Origin: Haloarcula rara
GTDB lineage: Archaea > Halobacteriota > Halobacteria > Halobacteriales > Haloarculaceae
Reading direction: 5' to 3'
NCBI RefSeq assembly: GCF_029338235.1
Contig: NZ_CP119785.1
Location: 310,001 to 374,000, forward strand
Length of the DNA: 64,000 nt
This document shows positions 51,311 to 60,400 of the stretch, one piece after another. How positions within the stretch are numbered: position 1 is the stretch's first letter; each line of letters starts with the position of its first letter. Position numbers and translations under genes: made by a program. The notes beneath the pieces are model-generated. The model made no database searches and had not been told where the DNA came from. It was given only the letters and a program-made list of their open reading frames with translations.

Positions 51311-52408
51311 ATGACCCGTGAGATACTCGCTATCGGCCCGCGGTCGCCGCCAATCACCGGCCCCGGGCTGAAAAACAGGTACATCCAGGCGGGGCTCGAG
51401 GGCCACGGGCTCGACGTCCACTGGGTGAACACGCTCGAGACCCGCCCGAAGACCGTCGCTGAGCTCCTGTCGAAGACGCTGTCCTACGACGCGTATATCC
51501 TGAGCGCGTCGACGAAGGTCCGTCTGGGGGTCGCCCCCCTGCTCGCGACGAAACTCCGGTCGCCGGACGTCCACGGCGCGCTGTTCCCGGCGGGCGGCGA
51601 GTTCGCAAACGAGCTGCGGGCGCTTCCGGGTCCAGTCCGTCGGTTCTACCGCCGGACGTTCTCCGCGTTCGACGGGGTCTACCCCCAGACCGACGAGCTG
51701 AGCCGCGACCTCAGCGGGCTGCTCGATGACTCGGTCCAGGTCCGGACCGTGCCGAATCTCCGGCCGTTGCCGGCGTCGACGGACTCGACCACCGAGGGAG
51801 CGAGCGGCGCCCTTCGACTCGCGTACGTCGGCCGCATCAAGGAATCGAAGGGCATCGACGACCTGCTCGAGGCTTACGAGCGGGCCAGCGACGCCGGGGC
51901 TGACGTCGTCCTCGACGTCTACGGTCACTTCCTGCCAGACGACCCGTACGAGGACCACTTCCTCGACCGGTGCAGTCGGCTGCCGGGCGCCCGATTTCAC
52001 GGCAAGCTCCCGAACGAGGCGGTCATCCCGACCCTGCAGGACGCCGACGCCTTCGTGTTCCCGACGGTGTACGACGGGGAGGGGTTCCCCGGCGCGCTCG
52101 TGGAGGCCTTCGCCGCCGGCTGTCCCGTGCTTGCCACCGACTGGAACTTCAACGCGGACATCGTGACCGACGGCGTCGACGGGCGGCTGTTCGAGCCCCG
52201 CGACGTGGCGGCGCTTTCGGCCCACATCAGAGAGCTGGCCGACGACCGGGCCGCACTCGCCGAGCTGCAGGCGAACGCGCGAGAGACGGGCCGGCAGTAC
52301 AGCGTCGAGCGCGTCACCGGCACTATCGTCGAGTATCTCGGCGAGAGCGGCTGGGACCTCCCGGGAGCGACCGTCGAACGGTCCGAAGCCGTCCTGACCA
52401 AGCGTTGA
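51311..52408 (+). CDS. GT-B glycosyltransferase (GT4-like), 365 aa
   Basis: The donor domain shows LRLAYVGRIKESKGIDDLLEA, the loop LDVYGHFLPDDPYE, FHGKLPNEAVIPTLQDADAF and the Glu-rich signature VYDGEGFPGALVEAFAAG. The N-terminal domain opens GPRSPPITGPGLKNRYIQAG. Family 4 members use nucleotide sugars to extend glycans on lipid carriers. It converges with a family 2 transferase, six bases apart. The ATG is unambiguous. Specificity is not known. Confidence 0.88.
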   Translation: MTREILAIGPRSPPITGPGLKNRYIQAGLEGHGLDVHWVNTLETRPKTVAELLSKTLSYDAYILSASTKVRLGVAPLLATKLRSPDVHGALFPAGGEFANELRALPGPVRRFYRRTFSAFDGVYPQTDELSRDLSGLLDDSVQVRTVPNLRPLPASTDSTTEGASGALRLAYVGRIKESKGIDDLLEAYERASDAGADVVLDVYGHFLPDDPYEDHFLDRCSRLPGARFHGKLPNEAVIPTLQDADAFVFPTVYDGEGFPGALVEAFAAGCPVLATDWNFNADIVTDGVDGRLFEPRDVAALSAHIRELADDRAALAELQANARETGRQYSVERVTGTIVEYLGESGWDLPGATVERSEAVLTKR

Positions 52409-52414
52409 GAACGG

Positions 52415-53338
52415 TCAGCCCCGGAGGCCTCGGACCGTCCGACCGAGTTCGTGGGTCCGTTCGCCCCCGAGGGAAGCGAGGAGATACGTCGCGAACTGCG
52501 GTTCGAGCGGGTACTGGCGGACGGCGCTGTACAGCAACTCGCGAGCGCGGTCGTACCGCCCGTCGTGGAACGCGCTCTTGCCGGCCCGAAAGGCCGCCCA
52601 GGCCCGGAACTCCCGGCGGAAGCGGTCGCCGTAGTCGGCCGCCAGCGGCTCGAACTCCTCGAGGAACAGCTCGTAGCCCCGCTGGACCTTCTCGAAGTCC
52701 CCGGTCAACCGGCCCGGCGAGTCACACTCGTACACCACGAGCGGTTCCGGAACGCGGGCAAAGTCAGTCTCCCGCGAGAGGTTGACGAACCACTCCAGGT
52801 CGGCCCAGCAGGGAAAGCGCTCGTCAAGCGGGACCCGCTCGGCGACGTCGGTCTCGACCAGCGCGACGGACATCGAGCCGACGACGTTCGCACACAGCAG
52901 CGCCTTCGTCATGTCGTCGTCGACGGCCCGCGGAATCTCGATGCGCTCCTCGTCGGGCAACACGCGCCTGATGCCACAGTAGGCGACGCCGGCGTCCTCG
53001 TCGGCTTCGACGGCGTGGACCTGCCGGGCGAGCTTCTTGGGCAGCCACTGGTCGTCGTCGTCGAGGAAGGCGACGTACTCGCCGTCCGCCGCGCCGATAC
53101 CGGTGTTTCGGGCGGCGTTGGCCCCGCGGTTCGTCTCGTGGCGGACCACGCGGTGTGCGGTAAGCGAGTCGAGGTCGACGTCGCCAAGCACCTCCCGTGC
53201 CGGCGTCTCCGAGTGGTCGTCCACGACGACCAGTTCGACCCCGTCGTAGGTCTGCTCGCGGACGCTCTCGACGGCGGCTCGGAGATGGTCGGGCCGGTCG
53301 TAAGTCGTGACGACGGCCGTCACGAGCGGGCCACTCAC
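52415..53338 (-). CDS. Family 2 glycosyltransferase, 307 aa
   Basis: The GT-A domain begins VTAVVTTYDRPDHLRAAVES, with the second motif VVDDHSETPAREVLG and the metal DxD region YVAFLDDDDQWLPKK. The acceptor-side motif is PCWADLEWFVNLSRETDF. The C-terminal third is helical and could dimerise. It is soluble, so acts on the cytosolic side. It may be co-transcribed with the small membrane protein gene at 53469, 130 bases upstream. Confidence 0.88.
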   Translation of the reverse strand: MSGPLVTAVVTTYDRPDHLRAAVESVREQTYDGVELVVVDDHSETPAREVLGDVDLDSLTAHRVVRHETNRGANAARNTGIGAADGEYVAFLDDDDQWLPKKLARQVHAVEADEDAGVAYCGIRRVLPDEERIEIPRAVDDDMTKALLCANVVGSMSVALVETDVAERVPLDERFPCWADLEWFVNLSRETDFARVPEPLVVYECDSPGRLTGDFEKVQRGYELFLEEFEPLAADYGDRFRREFRAWAAFRAGKSAFHDGRYDRARELLYSAVRQYPLEPQFATYLLASLGGERTHELGRTVRGLRG

Positions 53339-53468
53339 GCGTGTGCCCCCCGTCGACTGCCTCGCCTGTCGGCCCTGTCACTCACCGTCTGGTCCCCGGG
53401 TGTCCGGGGGCGAGAGATAGTCCCCATCGGCCGTATCCAGCCGCCTGTACCCCTTAAGTATCCGACGG

Positions 53469-53885
53469 CTACGCCGAGGCCGGCAGGCTGGCCGTGATAC
53501 GGAGGTAGACGATGTACGACAGTACCGCGAAGCCGACCCACGTGAGCGCGTTGACCACTCGCCACCACCGCCCGGTGGCCCCTCGCGGGGCGAACAGCAC
53601 ACGGTTACACAGCAGGCCGATGAACGATACCAGGAAGTACAGGCGCGCGGACAGCAGGGTCAGTGCGAAAAGCACTGCCAGCGTGACCGCCATCCAGAGG
53701 GCCTGTCCGTAGACGAGCAACGTCGGGTCGCCCGCGTCGCGGTCCCCCCCGGAGCCGTACGCGCCGAAGGGGTCGTCGGACGGTGATTGCCGTTCGGCTC
53801 CACTCTCCTCGCCGGCCACAGACCGGGCGACCGTTACACAGCGCTCCCAGAAGGTGGTCACGTAGGTGACTGCGCTCACGGCCAC
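53469..53885 (-). CDS. Small membrane protein, 138 aa
   Basis: An N-terminal polar half (to about residue 55) is followed by three hydrophobic helices (LLVYGQALWMAVTLAVLFAL, ARLYFLVSFIGLLCNRVLF, NALTWVGFAVLSYIVYLR). I do not recognise a family. It precedes the family 2 glycosyltransferase gene on the same strand and might be a membrane partner. No functional residues are visible. Confidence 0.65.
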   Translation of the reverse strand: MAVSAVTYVTTFWERCVTVARSVAGEESGAERQSPSDDPFGAYGSGGDRDAGDPTLLVYGQALWMAVTLAVLFALTLLSARLYFLVSFIGLLCNRVLFAPRGATGRWWRVVNALTWVGFAVLSYIVYLRITASLPASA

Positions 53886-54215
53886 CCCGCTCCCGTCGGA
53901 TATGCTAGTGCTCCCATCATCCGACTTCTCGCGCGGTCGGTACTCAGTTAGTTACGTACTACTCACGCTGTGGGAGACCGAACCCCAGCGCCGGCAAATC
54001 GGCGGGCGGGGGACCCAGAGCGGTTCAGGAGCGGCGTAACAAACTACCAGTGGACGTATCCCCACGACTATGGGTGAACTGTGTCCAGCCCCCACGTCGT
54101 CGACCCGGTCGCGGGCGGCGCACGTGGCGGCGGGCGGTGACCGGCAGGCGGACCGACCGGACGGAACCACGCGAGCGGGACCGAAGCGAGCCGGCGGCGA
54201 CGGAGGCCCCGACCG
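53886..54215. other. 330-base intergenic region before the heparinase gene
   Basis: An AT-richer block near 53940-53960 (TTAGTTACGTACTACTCA) could serve as a promoter. From 54070 to 54210 there is GC-rich sequence whose Arg-rich translations are not protein-like. Confidence 0.5.
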
Positions 54216-56106
54216 ATGAGCGGCGGCCAGTCCCGTCTCTCGCAGCTCGCAGACACTGAGACCGCACCGCTCCTGTACGAGACAGTGCGTAACATGGAGC
54301 GCGAGCAACTGCTGGGCGTCGCCGACCGGACGCTCCGGCAACTGGTGGTCCCCTCACTGCCGCTCGACGCCGACCAGTGGTACGAGCGCCAGGTCCCGAG
54401 CGGGCTGGCGATACGCCCCGAGAGTATCCGGGGCAACACCACGACGCTCCGTCGGTGCCTCGATTCGGCGAGCCGCGAGAACTACCGCGAGCGGGCCGAC
54501 GAGACCGCCTCCGGAACGGTGACGCTCCTGGAGCGGTCGCTGTCGGTGACCGGCGAGGACGGTGTCGGCTGGCTCGACGACGCGGTGCTGGACTCGCCCG
54601 CGATGTGGGCGCTGCAGTTCCACGGCTTCGAGTTCCTGTCGTGGGCGACGCTTGGCTACGACGGCCCGGGAGCGTGTCCGGACGTCGTCGAGACGCTCGC
54701 AGACTGGCTCGCCGACTGGGACGACGCCGAGGCGACGGCCATCGGCGCGCCGGGCTACCTCCGGCGTGCCTGGACGCCCCACGCCGTCTCGCTTCGAGTC
54801 CTGCACCTCGCTCGCTTTTGCGCGTGGGTCCGTGACGACACGGCCGTCGAGGCGCTCGCGGCCCGCCTGGTCTACCGGAACGCGGCCTTCCTGTCGAACC
54901 ACGTCGAACACGACGTGGGCGGTAACCACCTGATAGAGAACGGCGCCGCGCTGGTGATGGCGGGCGCCCTCTTCGACGGCGAGGGGGAGGCGTGGCTCCA
55001 GCAGGGGGTCGACGTGCTACGGGAAGCACGCGACCAGTTCCTCGCCGACGGCGGCCACTTCGAGCGCAGCCCGATGTACCACAGCATCGCGCTCGTTCGG
55101 TATCTGACGGCTGTGGACCTGCTTCGCCGACAGGGGCGGTCGGTGCCGACCGAGCTCCGCGAGGTGGCCCTCGAGGCCACGGCGTTCCTCCAGCGACTGC
55201 GCCCGCCCGACGACCGGATACCCCTCCTGAACGACGCGGTGTTCGGGGAGGCCCCGCCGCTTTCCGCCGTGTGCCGGTACGCCGACGCCGTCGGCGTGGA
55301 CGCGACGGCGACGCCGGGGAGTCACTGCCGTCGTCGGGCTACTACTGGCTCGGCGACGGCGACGACCGACTGCTCGTCGACGGCGGCCAGCCCGGGCCGG
55401 CCCACCTGCCGGGACACACCCACAACGACGGGCTCTCGGTGGCGTTCTGGGCCGACGGGAAACGGCTGCTGACCGACACCGGGACCCGCGGGTACGCGCC
55501 GACAAACCAGCGCGAGTACGCCAGAAGCGTCGCCGCCCACAACACCGTCCAGTACGGCGACGTGGAGCCGATGCCGGTCGGCGGCAGCTACCTGCTCGGT
55601 CGGCGGGTCGAGCCCTCGGCCACGGTGACCCGGCGCGAGGGGTCGAGCTGTTCGACGGGCGCTACAGCCGCGAGGCCACACCCCGCTACACCCACCGGCG
55701 CCGTATCTACCACGACGAGGGCTGGTGGCTCGTCTGGGACACGGTCGACGCCGACGACGAGGCGACGGTGACGAGCCGGCTCCACGCCGCGCCCGATATC
55801 GACGTCGACCACGCCGGCGACGGCGGCCAACCGCGGTTCGACCTCCGCGCGGACGGCTCGGCGCTGGCGTCGGTCGTCCCGCTGGGCGTCGAGCGAGCGA
55901 CCGTCGCGACCAGTCAGTACTTCCCCGAGTTCGGGCGGGCCGAGAGTCGGGCGAAGCTTTCGCTCCAGTCTGCCGGGAGCGCGGTCCACAGTGGCTTTCT
56001 CCTCTCGACGGGCGCGCCGAGCTCGGTCGCCGTCGACCACGACGGGACCAGCGTCGCCGGGCTCTCCATCGACGACGAGTACCGTTCGCTCCCGCCCTCG
56101 GAGTGA
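54216..56106 (+). pseudogene. Heparinase II/III-family protein broken by two frameshifts
   Basis: Translation from 54216 gives the alpha/alpha toroid (FHGFEFLSWATLGYDGPG, VEHDVGGNHLIENGAALVMA, HFERSPMYHSIALVRYLTAV), typical of polysaccharide lyases with oligoalginate/heparinase folds. Near 55316-55319 the frame shifts, and the C-terminal sheet domain continues (YYWLGDGDDRLLVDGG, LPGHTHNDGLSVAFWADG, SVAAHNTVQYGD). Near 55637-55640 it shifts again (ELFDGRYSREATPRYTHRRR, then SLPPSE at the end). Adding one G to each four-G run restores a single product of about 630 residues. Thus either a broken gene or indel errors. It may degrade or edit the exopolysaccharide. Confidence 0.8.
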
Positions 56107-56189
56107 CCGGCCTCATGTCGGACGGTCGGTCCCGGGCCGCTCTGAGTAGCGGTTGGTAACAACCCAGAAACCAAGCGGTAGGCGGCGTT

Positions 56190-56197
56190 TTCTTATA
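56190..56197 (+). promoter_or_regulatory. TATA-like box for the DUF1616 gene
   Basis: TTCTTATA lies 26-33 bases before the ATG at 56223, consistent with an independent leaderless promoter after the heparinase gene. Confidence 0.5.
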
Positions 56198-56222
56198 CTG
56201 CTATAGCCGGCAGAGGTATCCA

Positions 56223-57203
56223 ATGGCTCGTGGCCGAAGTTGGGGGACCGGAGTGGTATCGACACTCAGCGACCTGGCCGTCGTCTGTGGCATCACGCTG
56301 GTAACGTACGCGGTCTGGCTGCTCCCGGGGAATCCCCTGGGCCCGCTTCGCGTCCTGATAGGGGGTTCGTTCGTCCTCCTGGCGCCGGGATACGCGCTGA
56401 CGGCAGCGCTGTTCCCCCACGGGGAGTCAGCCGTGTCCGTGACCGGCGACCGAGTGACCCTGTCCGGGCTCGAACGGGTCGTCTACGCGGTCGGTCTCAG
56501 CATCGTCACCGTGCCGTTGCTCGCCCTGTTCCTGAACTACACCAGCTGGGGTATCACCCCGTCGTCGGTCGTTCTGACGCTGGTGTGGTTCGTCCTGGGC
56601 GCAACGGTGGTAGCCGCCGTCCGGCGACTGCGCGTTCCGGCGGCCGAGCGCTACCGGCTTCCGGTGGGAGACGCCCTCACCAGGCTCACCGGCGCGGGGC
56701 CGGCGACGGCCGTCATCGGGGTGTTGTTCGTCCTGTCACTGGCCGTCGCCGGGACGGCGCTCGCGACGACGGACGGCGGCCAGCGCTACACCGAGTTCTA
56801 CCTCATGGGCGAGGACGACGAGACCGGCGAACTCGTCGCCGACGACTACCCGGACGAGATTGCCCCGGGCAACAGCGCGCCCGTCTACGTCGGTATCGAG
56901 AACCGCGAGCGGCGGCAGATGACCTACACCGTCCTCGTGGAGTTCCACCGGGTCAGCGCTGTCGACGGCGAGCGGAGAGTGACCGCCCGCTGGCAGGAGG
57001 CCCGTTACGAGACACGGCTCCGGGACGGCGCCACCAACGGGACCAGAGTGGACGTCTCGCCGCCAGAATCAGCCGCGGGTGACCGGCTCCGCTTGACAGT
57101 CATGCTCTACAGGGGGTCGGCCGGCGAGAACCCCGAAATCGCCGACGCCTACCGAACAGTCCACGTCTGGGTCGACGTGCCGTCCGGGGGAGGGGAGCCC
57201 TAG
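56223..57203 (+). CDS. DUF1616 membrane protein, 326 aa
   Basis: Helix pairs in the N-terminal half (VVCGITLVTYAVWLLPGNPL, VLIGGSFVLLAPGYALTAAL) show the DUF1616 signature; the LAPGYAL loop is characteristic. The outward C-terminal half is beta-rich and includes an ENRERRQMTYTVLVEF-like segment, as in haloarchaeal versions. Members occur with glycosyltransferases. Its TAG stop directly abuts the ATG of the next gene, so both should be coexpressed. Function is unknown, probably in glycan assembly. Confidence 0.85.
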   Translation: MARGRSWGTGVVSTLSDLAVVCGITLVTYAVWLLPGNPLGPLRVLIGGSFVLLAPGYALTAALFPHGESAVSVTGDRVTLSGLERVVYAVGLSIVTVPLLALFLNYTSWGITPSSVVLTLVWFVLGATVVAAVRRLRVPAAERYRLPVGDALTRLTGAGPATAVIGVLFVLSLAVAGTALATTDGGQRYTEFYLMGEDDETGELVADDYPDEIAPGNSAPVYVGIENRERRQMTYTVLVEFHRVSAVDGERRVTARWQEARYETRLRDGATNGTRVDVSPPESAAGDRLRLTVMLYRGSAGENPEIADAYRTVHVWVDVPSGGGEP

Positions 57204-58988
57204 ATGTCGGGCGCCGTCGACTGGACCGACGACCGCTGGCTGGCGGCCGGCGGGTTCGCGCTCGTGTTCGTCCTCACGGTCGTCATCGCGCTGACCCCGG
57301 AGGCAGGCGGTTACGAGCCTTCCATCTACGGGGCCTACCCGTGGTACTTCTGGGCGCTCACCGTCGTCGCCCTGCTCGTCGGGAACGTGGTCATCGTCAA
57401 AAGCGCACGGTCGGGGACGAACGACTGGCTCTACGGCCTCCTTCTCGTCCTGACCGTCGTCGGGCTGCTCGTCTTCCTGCCGTACTTCCGCGGGTACGCG
57501 ATGTTCGGCCGGGCGGACGTGCTCTCACACGTCGGGTTCATCAGGGACATCCAGCAGACGGGCCGGGTCAGCACCGGAAACATCTACCCGAACTTCCACC
57601 TGCTGGTACTGAGCCTCGCGTACGCCACCGGCCTCGAACCACAGACGATGCTGATGGGGCTTGCAGGTATCGGCTCGCTGTTCAGCGTCATCTCCTTCGT
57701 GGCGCTCGTCAGCGCCGTCTTCGACCGGCGTCGGGCGCTGCTTGCGCTCCCGTTCGCGACGGTGCTGGTCGCCGGCCAGTCGGTCCCGTACGTGTTCAGC
57801 GTCCTGCTGGTCCCCTTCGTCCTCTACCTGTTCGTCATGGAGCGGCGGACGCGGGCGCTCCGCGTCCGCGCCGCGCTAGGCGCCACGCTGTTCGGAGTGG
57901 TCATCTATCACCCCATCACCGTCCTGTTCTTGTTGCTGGTCCTCGGCGTGTACGGGGTCGCCCGGGCGCTGCACCGTCGCGGCGTGCTTCAGAGCGCCGA
58001 GCAGGTGCCCGGTCCAGTGGGTGCGATGCCGTACTCACAGCTGCTCGTCGCCGTCTTCGCGGTGTGGTATCTGGACTTCCCCAAGATCGTCGAACGGGTC
58101 GGTATCGTCTTCGAGACGCTCGCCTCGCCCGGTGGCGTCGGGTCCTCGGCCGCCTCGTACGGCGAAACGGTGGCCCAGTACACCCCGTCGCTGGTCGACA
58201 TCGGCCGCATCGCCGCGCTCAGATACGGCGTGTCGGCGATACTGCTCACCCTCGGGGGCTGCTACGCGCTCGCGGTCCTCGTCGGAACCCTCCGCTCGCG
58301 TTCGAGTGGCACCGTCTTCCGGTCGACGTTTGTCGGCGGGCTCGGGCTCTTTACCGTCCTCTCGGCGCTCTTTTTCGTCGTCGACCTGCTCGTTGGCTTC
58401 GGCCGCCCGCTGGTGTACGCGGAGCTGTTCGGGGCGTTGCTTTCCGGCGCGTTCGTCTACTTCCTGGCCGAGCGGACCGGGGCCCGGAAAACCGTCTACG
58501 GGCTTCTGTACGTCACCGTCGCAGTGCTGGTGGCCACCAGCACGATGGGGCTGTACATCTCACCGCTTACCGTCGGCCAGAACCAGCAGGTCACCGACGC
58601 GGAGCTCGAGGGGTCCGAGTGGTACGTCGAGAACCGCGACACCCGGGACGACCTCACCGAGTTCGGCGTCGAGACCCACCGGTTCCGGGACGCCGTCTTC
58701 GGTCGGGAGACCTACACCGACGACCAGGTGGTGACCAGCAACACCGACCGGATACCGCGCCACTTCGGCTACGCCGAGAACGACACTCTCGGCGCCAGCT
58801 ACGATGGCGAGAAGTATCTCGTCCTGACGGCGGCCGGGCGCACCTTCTACGAGAGCGTCTACCCTGGCTACGAGGAGTTCTGGAAGTACGAGCGCTCGGA
58901 CTTCGACCGTCTCAAGCGGGACCCGACAGTGTCGTCGGTGTACGACAACGGCGAGTACGACGTCTACCGCGTGAACGGGACTCGGTGA
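57204..58988 (+). CDS. Multi-pass membrane protein, GT-C glycosyltransferase-like, 594 aa
   Basis: Twelve or so hydrophobic helices are followed by a polar C-terminal domain of about 130 residues (VTDAELEGSEWYVENRDTRD onward). The first external loop contains MFGRADVLSHVGFIRDIQQ with acidic residues and an NIYPNFHL stretch, the typical early-loop Asp/His region of GT-C transferases. It resembles the large membrane proteins that occur next to DUF1616 genes in haloarchaea. Reaction would be transfer of a lipid-linked sugar outside the membrane, but direct evidence is weak. It is coupled to the DUF1616 gene. Confidence 0.75.
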   Translation: MSGAVDWTDDRWLAAGGFALVFVLTVVIALTPEAGGYEPSIYGAYPWYFWALTVVALLVGNVVIVKSARSGTNDWLYGLLLVLTVVGLLVFLPYFRGYAMFGRADVLSHVGFIRDIQQTGRVSTGNIYPNFHLLVLSLAYATGLEPQTMLMGLAGIGSLFSVISFVALVSAVFDRRRALLALPFATVLVAGQSVPYVFSVLLVPFVLYLFVMERRTRALRVRAALGATLFGVVIYHPITVLFLLLVLGVYGVARALHRRGVLQSAEQVPGPVGAMPYSQLLVAVFAVWYLDFPKIVERVGIVFETLASPGGVGSSAASYGETVAQYTPSLVDIGRIAALRYGVSAILLTLGGCYALAVLVGTLRSRSSGTVFRSTFVGGLGLFTVLSALFFVVDLLVGFGRPLVYAELFGALLSGAFVYFLAERTGARKTVYGLLYVTVAVLVATSTMGLYISPLTVGQNQQVTDAELEGSEWYVENRDTRDDLTEFGVETHRFRDAVFGRETYTDDQVVTSNTDRIPRHFGYAENDTLGASYDGEKYLVLTAAGRTFYESVYPGYEEFWKYERSDFDRLKRDPTVSSVYDNGEYDVYRVNGTR

Positions 58989-59113
58989 GGGCAGGCGTGC
59001 TTCCAGTCGGCTTGCGCAGTTTTATCGACAATCCGACCGACTCGAAAGCCAGAAAATAGAGCTCTCGTTGGCGTTGGACTAGACCTGGCTACTGACGCTT
59101 CATTGGGTGTGGT

Positions 59114-60199
59114 TCACTCGTCGTCGAGGCGCACACTGGTCCCGGCCTCGGCCGACCGATAGATGCCATCGATGACGCGCTGGACGGTGAGCGCCCGCTT
59201 GAGGGTATTCTCTACGGGCGGCTCACCGCTGACGACCGCGTCGAGGAACCGCTCGTCGCTGCCCTTCCAGCCAGTCGTATCGAGGGAGCCCTGAGTCAGC
59301 TCCGACTGCATGACGTGGTCGGTGCCCTGCTGGCCGGACTCGAGCAGGTGCAGTTCCTCGCCACCCAAATCGAGGCGCGCGCCGCCGTCGGTCCCGCGGA
59401 CGATGAACTCCTGGGTCTCGGCCTGGTTGGCCGCCCAGGCGACCTCCAGTGAGATCGTCCGGTCGTCCGCACAGCGGACCATCGCCGTCGCGGAGTCCTC
59501 GACATCGAAGACGGCCGCCTCGGTCGCGTCGTACCAGTCTCCGGGGTCGGCGTAGTCCGCCCGGTTACCGAACTCCGTTCGGGTGACGGCGAATACCTCC
59601 TCGACCCGGGGGAAGTCCATCAGGTAGAGCGCGAAGTCGATGGCGTGGACACCGATGTCGACGACTGCGCCACCACCCGAAATTTCTCTGTTCGTAAACC
59701 ACGAGCCGACGCCGGGGATACCCCGTGAGCGGACGTAGTTCGCCTGGACGTGGGTCACGTCGCCAAAGCGCCCCGCCTCGCGGTAGCCCGTGAACACCGC
59801 CGCGGCCGTGGCGACCCGGTTGTGAAAGTTCACCGCGAGGAACCCTTCGGCGTCTCGAGCGGTCTCAGCAATACGCTCCGCCGCGGCGAGGTCGTCGGCG
59901 AGCGGTTTCTCGCAGAGCACGTTGTAGCCGTGTTCGAGCGCACCGACGACCGCGTGCTCGTGGAAGGCGTTCGGCGTCGAGACGACGACAGCGTCCAGAT
60001 CCTCGGCGGCGTACATCTCGGCAGCGTCCTCGTAGGTCGCCGTGCCGTACGTCTCGGCGAACTCGTCGCGGCTGTCGGCGTCTACGTCGGTGCCGGCGAC
60101 GACTTCGTGGCCGAGTTCGGTAGCGTTCGAGGCGTGGGTCTGTCCCATGAAGCCGAGTCCGACAATACCGAGTCGGACGGCGTCGCGGTGTTCACTCAT
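59114..60199 (-). CDS. Gfo/Idh/MocA-family oxidoreductase, 361 aa
   Basis: The Rossmann motif LGIVGLGFMGQTHASNA starts at about residue 9 and the EKP motif is LCEKPLADDLAAAE. The catalytic-side helix has ISGGGAVVDIGVHAIDFALY with the expected Asp and His. It resembles sugar dehydrogenases such as UDP-GlcNAc 3-dehydrogenase or inositol/glucose oxidoreductases. In this cluster it may make an oxo- or uronic derivative of a nucleotide sugar. The ATG ending at 60199 is preferred; another ATG lies one codon upstream. Confidence 0.87.
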   Translation of the reverse strand: MSEHRDAVRLGIVGLGFMGQTHASNATELGHEVVAGTDVDADSRDEFAETYGTATYEDAAEMYAAEDLDAVVVSTPNAFHEHAVVGALEHGYNVLCEKPLADDLAAAERIAETARDAEGFLAVNFHNRVATAAAVFTGYREAGRFGDVTHVQANYVRSRGIPGVGSWFTNREISGGGAVVDIGVHAIDFALYLMDFPRVEEVFAVTRTEFGNRADYADPGDWYDATEAAVFDVEDSATAMVRCADDRTISLEVAWAANQAETQEFIVRGTDGGARLDLGGEELHLLESGQQGTDHVMQSELTQGSLDTTGWKGSDERFLDAVVSGEPPVENTLKRALTVQRVIDGIYRSAEAGTSVRLDDE

Positions 60200-60400
60200 C
60201 ATCACGCTTTCGTTGACGAAGCCCAGATACTTCAAATGGTTTTTACTTTTGGACAGGTGATAGGTTTTCTCCGCCTTGTCGCCCGGCTGATTTCGTGTCA
60301 GTATATTCCGTGTGCGGTACGCAAACACACTGTGCGGTTAATTCACCAGGTCGTGGCTTCCAGGGACTCCGCTTGAATTACGGGATAAAACACTGGAAAG

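Noticed and set aside
54216..56106. Phase-variable switch by homopolymer slippage
   Set aside because: Runs of four G are too short for efficient slippage; an indel error or simple decay fits better, so it is mentioned only as an alternative.
57341..59059. Alternative 572-codon frame within the membrane protein gene
   Set aside because: Arg-rich with no hydrophobic helices; the chosen frame shows the expected membrane protein and is coupled to the DUF1616 gene.
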